A stretch of DNA of 64,000 bases from Betaproteobacteria bacterium (GTDB taxonomy: Bacteria > Bdellovibrionota_B > Oligoflexia > Silvanigrellales > Silvanigrellaceae): NCBI GenBank assembly GCA_016868315.1, contig VGHE01000002.1, positions 310,001-374,000 of the forward strand, given 5' to 3'. The notes beneath the pieces were generated by a model that was not told where the DNA came from, ran no database searches, and saw nothing but the letters and a program-made list of their open reading frames with translations. Positions 1 through 8,430 of the stretch are shown piece by piece (position 1 is the stretch's first letter; each line of letters starts with the position of its first letter). Both the position numbers and the translations under genes were made by a program.

Positions 1-31
1 GAGTCATCCGTGACTTCCTTTATTCAAATTT

Positions 32-1159
32 TCAGAGGAGCTGTGTTCGGTTTTGACCTTCCAGATGAGCAATCACCTTTTTCACATCTTGGCTCCGCGA
101 TGTCGGCATAACCAACACTGCGTCGGGTGTGGCCACCACCACAAGGTTTTCTACCCCGATTGTGGCAACGAACGGACCGCTGCTGTGAATCACTGAATTG
201 CGGGTGTCAGAGACATAGGCATCGCCAGCAATGCTGTTGCCGTTGTTGTCTTGTTCGAAGCACTCACGCACCGCCGACCAGCTGCCCACATCGTTCCAGT
301 CGAAAAGCGCAGGAACACATGCAACGTGGCTTGTTTGCTCGATGAACGCGATATCGATGGGCTGCGATTCAAGCTTGGCGTAATCGGTGGCCATGCTCGC
401 AGGAGTCATGTTTTCAATAATTTTGGCCATCTCTGGTTGAATGTGTGAGAACGCATTCCAAAACGTGCGCGTCTTCCACACGAAGATACCCGCATTCCAC
501 AGGTACTTTCCTGTGCGGATAAATTGTTCTGCCGCAGCCTGATTGGGCTTTTCACGAAAGCTGCGCACACTGAAGCCAACCGCCTCCTGCGGTGTTTCAT
601 TGAATTTGGCGGCAGGCAGAATTTGTGCGTTTTTGTCGAGTGGAAGTCCCCATTCGATATAACCAAAGCCGGTCGCCGGGTAGGTGGGTTGAATACCAAC
701 GGTCACAAAAAGATTTTGGCGAGCGAGCTTCACGGCATCGGCCACCGTTTGTTCGAACGATCGGACGTTTTGAATGGAGTGGTCGCTTGAGAGCACAAGC
801 ATCACCGAGTCGGGATCCTGCTGCATGAGCTGCCATGCGGCCAGCGCCACTGCCGGGGCGGTGTTGCGTGGTTGGGGTTCAGAGATGATGCGTGCCACGC
901 TTCCCGCGGTCTGCTCTTTGGCGAGCCCCTCTTGCGCGTTGGCGGTGACGATCCAGCGCTTTTTCTCGGGAGAAATGTTCTTCACACGATCAATTGAGGT
1001 CTGCAGCAGGGTGTCTTCAGTTCCACCGAGTGCCAGGAACTGTTTGGGGCGCAACTTGCGGGAGAGGGGCCAAAGGCGCGTTCCCGAACCACCACACAAG
1101 ATGATGGAATAGATGTTTTCGCTAGCGAAAAGGTCGTTCTTGATGGGGGTTGATGCCAT
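32..1159 (-). CDS. manC: Mannose-1-phosphate guanylyltransferase (GDP-mannose pyrophosphorylase)
   Basis: Makes GDP-mannose from mannose-1-phosphate and GTP in the cytoplasm, feeding polysaccharide, LPS or glycan synthesis. The nucleotidyltransferase signature LCGGSGTRLWPLSR lies at residues 21-34, followed by PKQFL at 38-42. Further family motifs are FREKP, WNAGIFVW and FDWNDVGSW. The protein has 375 residues and stops after the pyrophosphorylase part, so it lacks the C-terminal cupin isomerase domain of the bifunctional ~470-residue ManC/AlgA enzymes; a separate mannose-6-phosphate isomerase would be needed. ATG start. It diverges from pgk across 150 bases. The family assignment is firm; the downstream polymer it serves cannot be told from this window. 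Confidence 0.93.
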   Translation of the reverse strand: MASTPIKNDLFASENIYSIILCGGSGTRLWPLSRKLRPKQFLALGGTEDTLLQTSIDRVKNISPEKKRWIVTANAQEGLAKEQTAGSVARIISEPQPRNTAPAVALAAWQLMQQDPDSVMLVLSSDHSIQNVRSFEQTVADAVKLARQNLFVTVGIQPTYPATGFGYIEWGLPLDKNAQILPAAKFNETPQEAVGFSVRSFREKPNQAAAEQFIRTGKYLWNAGIFVWKTRTFWNAFSHIQPEMAKIIENMTPASMATDYAKLESQPIDIAFIEQTSHVACVPALFDWNDVGSWSAVRECFEQDNNGNSIAGDAYVSDTRNSVIHSSGPFVATIGVENLVVVATPDAVLVMPTSRSQDVKKVIAHLEGQNRTQLL

Positions 1160-1309
1160 TTCTGCAGAACCTCAGAGCGTTTTAATGACGTAGCGCCTAT
1201 TATTCTCACACCACGCTCTGTTTCTCAACTTGTTGACAAGCTCCGCTCCTTCACGGTTCAATCGCCCCCCTGGTAAAGCACTGTTTTCGACACAGACAAG
1301 GAGACCCCT

Positions 1310-2521
1310 ATGGCGGCGCGGCTCAGAACCCTCACGGATCTGGATTTTTCAGGTTTCAATCGCCCTGTTGTTTTTTTGCGATTGGATTTGAACGTTCCCC
1401 TGAAGGCAGGTGTTGTCACCGACGAAACTCGAATTACTGCCGCTCTCCCGACCATCAAGTGGTTGCTCGAGAAGGGTTGCCGCGTGGTTATGTGCTCACA
1501 TCTTGGGCGTCCTAAAGGCGAGGGCTTCGAAAAGGAATTCAGCCTGGCTCCCGTGGGCGAGAAGATTGCTGCGCATCTAGGCAAGGAAGTGTTGCTCTGT
1601 TCCGACTGCCTTTTGGATGGCTTCGACCGTATCGTGCAGCAGCTTGGCGCGCAGCAGCTGGTTCTTCTCGAGAACCTGCGCTTCCATAAGCAGGAGCAGA
1701 AGGGAGACCGAGACTTCGCCAAAGTTCTTGCAAAACATATGGACTTTTATGTGAACGATGCTTTTGGAACATGCCACCGTGCTGATGCATCGATGGTTGC
1801 CGTTGCGGAAGAGTTTCCACTCGAGCGACGCGCTGCAGGTTTCCTTGTGCAGAAAGAAATCGATTTTCTTGAGGGTGCGTTCCGCAACCCGCAGGCGCCC
1901 GTCACAGCGATTTTCGGTGGTGCAAAGGTTTCCGATAAAATCGCCATCCTTCAGAAATTCACAAGCATTGCCAACAACATGATTATTGGTGGCGCTATGG
2001 CCTATACCTTTCTCCGCTATATGGGGCACAAGGTTGGTAAGTCACGTGTTGAAGAAGATAAGCTCTCGCTTGTGGGCGAAATCTTGCGTGCCGCTGAAGC
2101 GCGCCGTGTAAAAATTATTCTCCCCGTAGATCACGTTTGTGCAGCTGAGTTTGCTGAAGGCACGATGCCAGTGGCATGCAACGCAACCGATATTCCTGAC
2201 CACCTCATGGGACTCGATATTGGTCCGCGCACGGCAACGCTTTTTGCAGACACCATCCGCGCCTCGAAAGTGGTTGTTTGGAATGGTCCTATGGGTGTGT
2301 TCGAGTGGGAGGCCTTTGCTGACGGTTCGCGCCGCGTTGCGGAAGCGCTCACCCAGTGCTCCGGATCGACCATCGTGGGTGGGGGCGACTCTGCAGCAGC
2401 CATCACTGCTTTCGGTTTGGCTGAAAAGGTTTCACACGTCTCAACCGGTGGCGGTGCGAGCATGGAATTGCTTGAAGGCAAGGAACTGCCGGGCATTAAA
2501 GTATTGAGGGCAGCACTATGA
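1310..2521 (+). CDS. pgk: Phosphoglycerate kinase
   Basis: Glycolytic/gluconeogenic enzyme interconverting 1,3-bisphosphoglycerate + ADP and 3-phosphoglycerate + ATP. The 403 residues match the normal bacterial length. Visible motifs: RLDLNVPL near the N-terminus, SHLGRPKG, NDAFGTCHR (hinge/substrate region), GGAKVSDKI, NGPMGVFEWEAF and the nucleotide-binding GGGDSAAAI near the C-terminus. The ATG is preceded by AAGGAG at a good distance. The stop overlaps the start of tpiA (ATGA), so the two are translationally coupled. No gap (GAPDH) gene precedes it in this window, unlike the common gap-pgk-tpiA order. Confidence 0.97.
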   Translation: MAARLRTLTDLDFSGFNRPVVFLRLDLNVPLKAGVVTDETRITAALPTIKWLLEKGCRVVMCSHLGRPKGEGFEKEFSLAPVGEKIAAHLGKEVLLCSDCLLDGFDRIVQQLGAQQLVLLENLRFHKQEQKGDRDFAKVLAKHMDFYVNDAFGTCHRADASMVAVAEEFPLERRAAGFLVQKEIDFLEGAFRNPQAPVTAIFGGAKVSDKIAILQKFTSIANNMIIGGAMAYTFLRYMGHKVGKSRVEEDKLSLVGEILRAAEARRVKIILPVDHVCAAEFAEGTMPVACNATDIPDHLMGLDIGPRTATLFADTIRASKVVVWNGPMGVFEWEAFADGSRRVAEALTQCSGSTIVGGGDSAAAITAFGLAEKVSHVSTGGGASMELLEGKELPGIKVLRAAL

Positions 2522-3312
2522 CATCGCGTCGCAAAATTTTCGTAGGCAACTGGAAAATGAACAAGACTCCACAGGAGGCGCAAGCCTTTTGTGAGACGTT
2601 TGTGCCTGCTGTGAACGGTTTAAACAACGTCGATGTTGGTTTGGCTGCGAGCGCACTGCTCCTGCCAGGGCTGACCACCCGTTTCCGTGGTGTGCAGTGG
2701 TTTGCGCAGAATTGCCACTGGGCTGCATCCGGCGCTTTTACAGGCGAAGTTTCGACCTCCATGCTCAAGGCAACCGATGTGGGCGGCAGCCTTGTGGCAC
2801 ACAGTGAGCGGCGCCAGATGTGCGGCGAGACCAATGCAAGCGCAGGGCAACGCGTTGCTGCTCTGCTCGGAGCTGGGCTGCAGGCGATTTTGTGCGTCGG
2901 TGAAACTCTCGCTGAGCGCGATGCTGGGCGATGGCAGGACGTTCTGCGCACTCAGCTCAGCGAAGGCTTTGCGGCAACGGGTATCAAACATTGGTCGGCT
3001 GCATTAGGTTCCGACCCGTCGCGTCCGTTGTTGACTCTCGCCTATGAACCCGTGTGGGCAATTGGCACGGGCAGGGCGGCCACGTCAGCTCAAGCACAAG
3101 AAGCACACGCTTTCATTCGTTCTTGGCTGAAGGAATCTTTGGGATCGGACATCGCTCACCGTTTGCGGATTCAATACGGCGGCAGTGTGACTCTGCAAAA
3201 TGTAGACGAACTCATGGGCATGCCCGACATCGACGGCGCCCTGGTGGGCGGTGCGAGTCTCAAGGCTGACGACTTCGCGCAGCTCGTCGCGCGTGGAGCG
3301 CGCATTGCGTGA
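2518..3312 (+). CDS. tpiA: Triosephosphate isomerase
   Basis: Interconverts dihydroxyacetone phosphate and glyceraldehyde-3-phosphate. 264 residues, slightly longer than the usual ~250. The catalytic set is present: N11 and K13 in NWKMNK, H95 in AHSERR, E177 in AYEPVWAIGTG, and the phosphate-binding YGGSV. The residue before the catalytic His is Ala rather than the more common Gly. It overlaps pgk by 4 bases and overlaps the following ferredoxin gene by 4 bases (GTGA), so all three are one translationally coupled unit. Confidence 0.96.
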   Translation: MTSRRKIFVGNWKMNKTPQEAQAFCETFVPAVNGLNNVDVGLAASALLLPGLTTRFRGVQWFAQNCHWAASGAFTGEVSTSMLKATDVGGSLVAHSERRQMCGETNASAGQRVAALLGAGLQAILCVGETLAERDAGRWQDVLRTQLSEGFAATGIKHWSAALGSDPSRPLLTLAYEPVWAIGTGRAATSAQAQEAHAFIRSWLKESLGSDIAHRLRIQYGGSVTLQNVDELMGMPDIDGALVGGASLKADDFAQLVARGARIA

Positions 3313-3614
3313 AGCCCATTGAGCGGCACTGCGATATACAATTCCTTGTGTGTGTGAACGAACGCCCCGGCAGCAACCCTCTCCCAAGTTGTGGTGCTGA
3401 ACGGGGCAATGCATTTTTCAATTTTTTTCGATCGGCCGCTCTGTCGTGGGGAGCCCGCCATGGTCTGGAGGTCTGGGTCAACCGCAGCCTGTGTCAAGGT
3501 TTTTGCGATAAAGAAGGCGTAAGTGTTGCTGCATTTCCTCAACAAAAGCGATGGAACGCTGTAACTCAGGCTGACGTTCCCGAAATTCTGCGTATCATAG
3601 AGGAAAACCTCTAA
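3309..3614 (+). CDS. Thioredoxin-like [2Fe-2S] ferredoxin
   Basis: 101-residue protein with the pattern of thioredoxin-fold [2Fe-2S] ferredoxins (Aquifex Fd4 type, also seen as the NuoE C-terminal domain). C15 sits in VCVNERP, C28 in PSCG, and C62 and C66 in LCQGFC, followed by a segment ending in AAFPQ. These four cysteines are the likely cluster ligands (family knowledge). GTG start overlapping the tpiA stop. The role is unknown; such proteins act as small electron carriers. Its place directly behind tpiA, where many bacteria have secG, is unusual. No partner redox enzyme is adjacent. Confidence 0.75.
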   Translation: MKPIERHCDIQFLVCVNERPGSNPLPSCGAERGNAFFNFFRSAALSWGARHGLEVWVNRSLCQGFCDKEGVSVAAFPQQKRWNAVTQADVPEILRIIEENL

Positions 3615-3629
3615 AGAGCGCAGGTGCCC

Positions 3630-4850
3630 ATGAAATCTAACCGCACAGTGAGTCTGCGTACTATTGGCGCATGGGCTTTCTCGCTTCTCTTGACTCTCTC
3701 CGTTGTGACTTTCCAAGCGTGCAAACCACCGACCACGCAAGATGCTTCCACCACTGCCGTGCCTGCCTGCACCGTATGGCCCAGCCATTTCATGATGACC
3801 AAAGGCAACATCCCTGTTTTTCAGAGCGTCGAAGATCTCGAAGACAATCGTGGTGCTCAGTACGTGGGGAAGGGCACTCCTGTTATTCGTGAGTTGACCA
3901 TTCTCAATGAAGATAAAGACGCACGGCTGATGAAAATCGTTGTGAGGGGTGGAACGCTGGCAGGTGAAAAACGCTGGTGGACACTTTCGACCAATCTGGA
4001 ATCGCGCACCAAGGCTGTGTGTCCGACCAACACGCCGCGCAAGTGCAGTGAATACGCTGTGCACTTCTGTGATGGTGGCGGGTGTCGTTGTATCGATACA
4101 GGTGCAGCTCCCGACGACGAAGTGGGCAACATGGTCATTGAAGGTGTGGTGACACTCGGAATCGGTCCGGTTGTTTTTGCCTCGCGCACAATCATTAGCA
4201 GTTTGGGAGCGATTCGCCTGGTGGGTGGAACCGTTAAGTCGGTTCCTACGGTTTTTGCGAATGGCTCCATTAATCTGACCCGCCACGTGGCGAGCCCGCA
4301 AACCTTGCTGAAGGCCGAAGAGTTTATCGCGGGACAGTTTTCGCACAGTTACCAGTTTGCTCGCTCAATGCTCAACAATCCGACTTACAAGAATCTCGAT
4401 ATGATCGAGGTTGCTGCCATCAATCACTACACGCGTATTGGCTATGGGGAAATCAACGCAGCGCTGCGTGCCGCAGATCCTGTAAAACTTGCACGGCTTC
4501 AACCTGTGATCGAGGCTGCGAGCTCCGGGCTCAGTAAAATGGTATCGCAATCTTTTGTGGGAACAGTGTATCGCGGAGTCAGCCTGAAGCCTGATGTGTC
4601 GGCCTTATACAAGGTCGGCAGTCGTGTGACCGAACGAGCTTTTACCAGTACAACACGCAATGCCGGAGAAAAGTTTTCCGGGAATACTGTTTTTGTCATT
4701 ACCAGCAAAACCGGAAAGCTCATTGAGGATCTTTCACAGTTTAAAGGCGAGGCGGAGGTGCTTTTCGCACCAGGAACTGTGTTTAAGGTTGTGTCACGGG
4801 TGCTTGAAGGAAAGGTGACAAAAATCGTGATGGAGCAGATCACACCCTGA
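3630..4850 (+). CDS. Lipoprotein with ADP-ribosyltransferase (R-S-E) toxin domain
   Basis: 406 residues from the ATG; an in-frame GTG lies 6 bases upstream but fits the AAAGAGCG ribosome-binding region less well. The N-terminus is a signal peptide ending in the lipobox TFQAC (Cys31), so the protein should be lipid-anchored. A Cys-rich stretch (CxxxxxxxCSEYAVHFCDGGGC, about residues 130-155) follows, then a hydrophobic patch. The C-terminal ~170 residues match the ADP-ribosyltransferase exoenzyme family (C3/VIP2-like): Arg315 in VYRG, the Ser-Thr-Ser-like motif FTSTT (338-342), and the ExE pair E374/E376 in GEAEVLFAPG. All three catalytic elements of the R-S-E class are present, so NAD-dependent transferase activity is a reasonable inference. 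Target and final location are unknown. No immunity gene is obvious next to it. Confidence 0.8.
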   Translation: MKSNRTVSLRTIGAWAFSLLLTLSVVTFQACKPPTTQDASTTAVPACTVWPSHFMMTKGNIPVFQSVEDLEDNRGAQYVGKGTPVIRELTILNEDKDARLMKIVVRGGTLAGEKRWWTLSTNLESRTKAVCPTNTPRKCSEYAVHFCDGGGCRCIDTGAAPDDEVGNMVIEGVVTLGIGPVVFASRTIISSLGAIRLVGGTVKSVPTVFANGSINLTRHVASPQTLLKAEEFIAGQFSHSYQFARSMLNNPTYKNLDMIEVAAINHYTRIGYGEINAALRAADPVKLARLQPVIEAASSGLSKMVSQSFVGTVYRGVSLKPDVSALYKVGSRVTERAFTSTTRNAGEKFSGNTVFVITSKTGKLIEDLSQFKGEAEVLFAPGTVFKVVSRVLEGKVTKIVMEQITP

Positions 4851-4852
4851 CT

Positions 4853-4872
4853 TGTTGGCTTTTCAGCCAACA
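4853..4872 (+). other. Hairpin just after the ADP-ribosyltransferase gene
   Basis: Perfect 8-bp stem (TGTTGGCT / AGCCAACA) with a TTTC loop, starting 2 bases after the stop codon. No T-run follows, so it is not a standard intrinsic terminator. It could stabilise the mRNA 3' end or act with Rho. Confidence 0.35.
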
Positions 4873-5020
4873 GCGCCGTCGATTCATTGACGCGTCAGAG
4901 TCGTGCTCTCTACGAGGCACTTGCTTGGGAGTACACTGGAGGCTCAGTTGTGTGTCGGCATTCGAGAGAATGAAGACACGACCGGAGTGGATCATTTAAT
5001 TGAGTGGTGAGGAGTGGCTC

Positions 5021-6574
5021 ATGCAAAAGAGAAATATTCTGATTTTGGGTTTGGCTGCGTCGGTGGCAATGCTTTCTTGTGGCAAGAAAAAAAGTAGCTC
5101 GGCTGGGGCTATCTCTGATGCAATCAACAATGCGCTGGCTATTGGTTATCCCGATGGACTCAGTATTCCAACCTTTCCACAAACGACATCGACAAGTTCA
5201 CTGGCGCTCGATGGTGAATTGAACCTCGATGAAAACAGTACCAAAGGCCAGACTCTCGAACAAAAGCGTTCGGATGCCAAACAAATTCTTGAAGGCAATG
5301 TGGACGACTGCTTTGCCAACATGAAGAAGCGCTTCAGAATTCAAAGAATAAGCGGTGAGGGATGCTACCAATTCGATCAGGACATGATTTACGGTGCGCG
5401 CGGTAGCGAGTCGCCTAAGGGAACAAAAAACGGAAAAAGCACCAAGCAGGGCTCCGAAGAAGTCTGTATGGTGTCCTATGCTCGCGAAGAGATGAAGCAG
5501 ATTGAAGAGATTATCGATCAGCAGCTCGACCGCGCACAAGCCATGGCATGCCTGGCCAAGAAGAATGGCAGAACCCTTCCTGCAGCGGCAGGTGAAGAGC
5601 TCGATTTGACTTCTGACATGCAGGCTAGGCGTCCAAATGATGCCAACGCTCCTTCGTTCACCTCTGTGAAACTCAAACGCCTCGCCGACAACGAAGGCAA
5701 GCCTGTTTTTGAAACTCGTGTTGTGTCCTCACGCGGCAGTGCATCCGAAGAACTCACGATTGTGCACCGCCCGAATTCAACTTCTGACAACGTGAGTTAC
5801 AATGGGGTGATTTCCATTAAGCGTTCCGGAGAATCGACCGACGGTGGAAAGAACATGCTACTGAGCATCGAGTATGCGCGTGCCGACGAAGGTGGTGCAA
5901 AGAAGATTCGTGCATCGGTGCGTCGGGCAATGCTTGCAACGAGCTACACCGAAGTTTTTGATGCCTCAGGACTCGTCAACTTTAACACCGTCCCTGAAAC
6001 TCCATCGGGTCAATCCAACGATCACATTGCAGCAGCCTCCTTGGTTGAATTTGATATCAACCAGGCCGACGGTACGGGAAGTTTGAGCTTCTGGAAGAAC
6101 CCAGGCGGCAATTTCACAGAGGCTGCGCGTGGGTTCGTATTTAAAGTCGAAAATGGCGAAAATAGTTTGGTTAAGGGCTGTGCAATTACAGGCGCTGCAC
6201 GTGACCTCAGTATCCGTAAGGCTATCAAGAATGGCACAGCCATTAAACCAGATGGCTGGTACCACCCCTTCTTCAACATCGAGGGAGGCGGCGGTACAAG
6301 CAATGCCGACGCAAATTACAACTATCTCCGCGGTACTGACAAATGGGCTAAGCCAAATATCTCTGGCTCGCTCGCCACCGACTTTGTTGAAAAGCAAATG
6401 GGTGCAGGTGTGAGCCGCCAATGCTTCAAGCAGGACGCCAACGGCAATTACGTGATTGATGGCTCTGCAAATTTGGGTGAAGCGGGTTACGAGATCATCG
6501 AAACGAACAACACAGCCAAGTTCATCACACCGCCTGATGTTGCAGCCATCAAGGGCAAGCGTCTCAAAAACTGA
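5021..6574 (+). CDS. Lipoprotein of unknown function
   Basis: 517 residues from ATG 5021, chosen over an in-frame TTG at 5000 because GGTGAGGAG lies directly upstream of the ATG. Signal peptide with lipobox AMLSC (Cys20), then a Lys/Ser-rich linker. The mature part has an acidic and basic helical region (about 70-190) with several cysteines and a C-terminal half rich in Gly, Asn and aromatic residues. I recognise no catalytic motif or named domain. It follows the ADP-ribosyltransferase lipoprotein on the same strand after 170 bases and ends at a strong terminator, so it is probably its own transcription unit or the second gene of a pair. Confidence 0.75.
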   Translation: MQKRNILILGLAASVAMLSCGKKKSSSAGAISDAINNALAIGYPDGLSIPTFPQTTSTSSLALDGELNLDENSTKGQTLEQKRSDAKQILEGNVDDCFANMKKRFRIQRISGEGCYQFDQDMIYGARGSESPKGTKNGKSTKQGSEEVCMVSYAREEMKQIEEIIDQQLDRAQAMACLAKKNGRTLPAAAGEELDLTSDMQARRPNDANAPSFTSVKLKRLADNEGKPVFETRVVSSRGSASEELTIVHRPNSTSDNVSYNGVISIKRSGESTDGGKNMLLSIEYARADEGGAKKIRASVRRAMLATSYTEVFDASGLVNFNTVPETPSGQSNDHIAAASLVEFDINQADGTGSLSFWKNPGGNFTEAARGFVFKVENGENSLVKGCAITGAARDLSIRKAIKNGTAIKPDGWYHPFFNIEGGGGTSNADANYNYLRGTDKWAKPNISGSLATDFVEKQMGAGVSRQCFKQDANGNYVIDGSANLGEAGYEIIETNNTAKFITPPDVAAIKGKRLKN

Positions 6575-6601
6575 GATATCTTGAAGCTGTTTGTGATGCC
6601 C

Positions 6602-6636
6602 AAGCCGCCCGGAAGGGCGGCTTTTTGTTTGTTTTT
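6602..6636 (+). terminator. Intrinsic terminator
   Basis: AAGCCGCCC, loop GGAA, GGGCGGCTT, followed by a T-rich run (TTTGTTTGTTTTT). A 9-bp GC-rich perfect stem with a tetraloop, 27 bases after the stop of the 5021-6574 lipoprotein. Confidence 0.93.
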
Positions 6637-6775
6637 CACCTGCCGTAACTCTCCGCTAATTTTGCTACAAAATTCCTCTTTACACTTCTTTTACACGACT
6701 CTGAAGAATCTCGGGCCGAACTGAGAGATAAAGGGAGGCGATAGAAATGTCTTCCTGAAAACTGAGGTTCTTCCT

Positions 6776-7732
6776 ATGAAACTAAGACCGTCGTGGCAGC
6801 AATCGGAGTTCTCTTGGCGCAATGTCCTGTGGATTGGCGCAGTGCACCTGATCGCTTTGGTGGGCGCGATTCCCTATTTCACATGGACAGGTTTTGCGAC
6901 GTTCATTCTGTTCTACTACGTGACCGGAATGATTGGTATTACCTTTGGCTTCCACCGCTTGTTGTCGCACCATGGCTTTCATGCGCCGCGTTGGCTTGAG
7001 AATTTTGCAGCTCTCTGCGGCACGCTCGCCTGCCAGGGCGGTCCTATCAACTGGGTGGGTACTCACAGAGTTCACCATGCCTATTCGGATACCCCACGCG
7101 ATCCTCACGACGTCACCAAAGGGTTCTGGCATTCACACTTCGGATGGCTTGTGAACCTGCGTTGTGACCTCGCAAATTTTGAGGACTACAAACACTATGC
7201 ACCCGATCTTGTGAAACGTCCGTTCTTTGTGTTCCTTGAGAACTACATGATTCACATTCAGGTTGTTTTTGGCTTATCGCTGTTTGCGCTGGGTGGAACC
7301 GTGTTCGCAAATGTGCCTGTAGGCTTCGACTACCACATGGCCATGAGTATGACTGTCTGGGGCGTCTTCGTACGCATGACAGCCATGTATCACATCACTT
7401 GGTGTGTGAATTCAGTGGCACACATGTTCGGTGACAATGCCAACCGCATCGGTGATCATTCAAAGAACAACGCGGTCATCGGCGTACTCGCGTTTGGTGA
7501 AGGCTGGCATAATAACCACCACGCACACGCCCGCTTTGCGCGTCATGGCTGGCGCTGGTGGCAGCTCGACCAAACCTGGATCATGATTCGCACACTTGAA
7601 ATTCTGGGTGTCCTCAAGAACGTTGTTCGTCCGACGCAGGCTGCCATCGATGCCCAAAAACGGGGGCGCCTTGCAAAACCTCAGCAGCCTTCGACTCGGC
7701 CTCAGGATGCTGTTCCGGGCGTAGGATTGTAA
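6776..7732 (+). CDS. Acyl-CoA/acyl-lipid delta-9-type fatty acid desaturase
   Basis: Membrane di-iron desaturase introducing a double bond in a saturated acyl chain, presumably for membrane fluidity. The three histidine boxes of the stearoyl-CoA desaturase family are complete: HRLLSHH (60-66), HRVHH (97-101) followed by AYSDTPRDPH, and HNNHH (245-249). Hydrophobic segments lie around residues 18-60 and 145-200. 318 residues is typical for bacterial DesC-like enzymes. ATG start. Its 3' end overlaps the convergent response-regulator gene by 31 bases, so the two mRNAs are complementary there. Confidence 0.92.
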   Translation: MKLRPSWQQSEFSWRNVLWIGAVHLIALVGAIPYFTWTGFATFILFYYVTGMIGITFGFHRLLSHHGFHAPRWLENFAALCGTLACQGGPINWVGTHRVHHAYSDTPRDPHDVTKGFWHSHFGWLVNLRCDLANFEDYKHYAPDLVKRPFFVFLENYMIHIQVVFGLSLFALGGTVFANVPVGFDYHMAMSMTVWGVFVRMTAMYHITWCVNSVAHMFGDNANRIGDHSKNNAVIGVLAFGEGWHNNHHAHARFARHGWRWWQLDQTWIMIRTLEILGVLKNVVRPTQAAIDAQKRGRLAKPQQPSTRPQDAVPGVGL

Positions 7733-8430
7733 AGGTAGCCCAGCCCGCGGATGGTCTCAATGACCGAAGTGCCGGTTGAGGTGTCGATATAGCGGCGTAG
7801 TTTCGCAACAAACACGTCGACCGTTCTGGTTTCGGTGCCACTTGAATATTGCCAAACACTTTCGAGCAGCTCCTGACGCGACAACACGCGCCCGGGGTTG
7901 CTCGCAAATGTTTTAGCCAAAAGCATTTCGGTTGGTGTTATTTTGATGGTCTCACCACTGGCAGCCAACACACTGTAAGTGCCTGGCGAAAACTCGGCAG
8001 AACCGAGTTTAAACGTTTCTATAGCATTGCGTTGGCTTTCGCGCGACCATTGGCCGCGCTTTACAAGGCCGTGTGCTCGTAAAATAAGTTCATGAAGCGA
8101 AAAGGGCTTGGTGACGTAGTCATCTGCACCCAGTTCAAGAGCTTTGACTTTGTCGGCGTCGAGGCTGCGCGCACTCAAAACAAGAATGGGAAGACGCTCT
8201 GCCAGAGGACGTATACGCGCCAGTATTTCAAGGCCACTCACATGAGGCAGCATCAGATCAAGAATGACTGCATCGTAGCGGTTTGCATCGCTACACAGTG
8301 CATCGAAGGCCGTGAGGCCATCACGCTTCCAATCCACCTCAAAGCCTTCGCTCTCGAGATTGAAGTGGAGAGCCTCGCCAATGGCTGGCTCATCCTCGAC
8401 GAGCAGCAGCTTTCCCCTGAAATTCGACAT
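7702..8430 (-). CDS. OmpR/PhoB-family response regulator
   Basis: DNA-binding response regulator of 242 residues. An N-terminal receiver domain has the acidic pair in LLVEDE, phospho-acceptor D58 in VILDLMLP, and the conserved Lys in VTKPF. A C-terminal winged-helix domain has GRVLSRQELLESVW, RTVDVFVAKLRRYI and the closing IRGLGYLY motif. An upstream in-frame extension to 8577 exists, but the receiver fold begins at MSNFRGKLLLVEDE with GGGAG upstream, so ATG 8430 is chosen. The start lies 41 bases inside the end of the histidine kinase gene. It forms a two-component pair with that kinase. Confidence 0.93.
   Translation of the reverse strand: MSNFRGKLLLVEDEPAIGEALHFNLESEGFEVDWKRDGLTAFDALCSDANRYDAVILDLMLPHVSGLEILARIRPLAERLPILVLSARSLDADKVKALELGADDYVTKPFSLHELILRAHGLVKRGQWSRESQRNAIETFKLGSAEFSPGTYSVLAASGETIKITPTEMLLAKTFASNPGRVLSRQELLESVWQYSSGTETRTVDVFVAKLRRYIDTSTGTSVIETIRGLGYLYNPTPGTAS

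Noticed and set aside
1233-1261. TTGACA as a pgk -35 box
   Set aside because: No acceptable -10 sequence at 16-18 bases; not annotated as a promoter.
3171-4346. 391-codon open frame on the minus strand across tpiA, ferredoxin and the ADP-ribosyltransferase gene
   Set aside because: It is antisense to three well-supported genes and its translation shows no domain.
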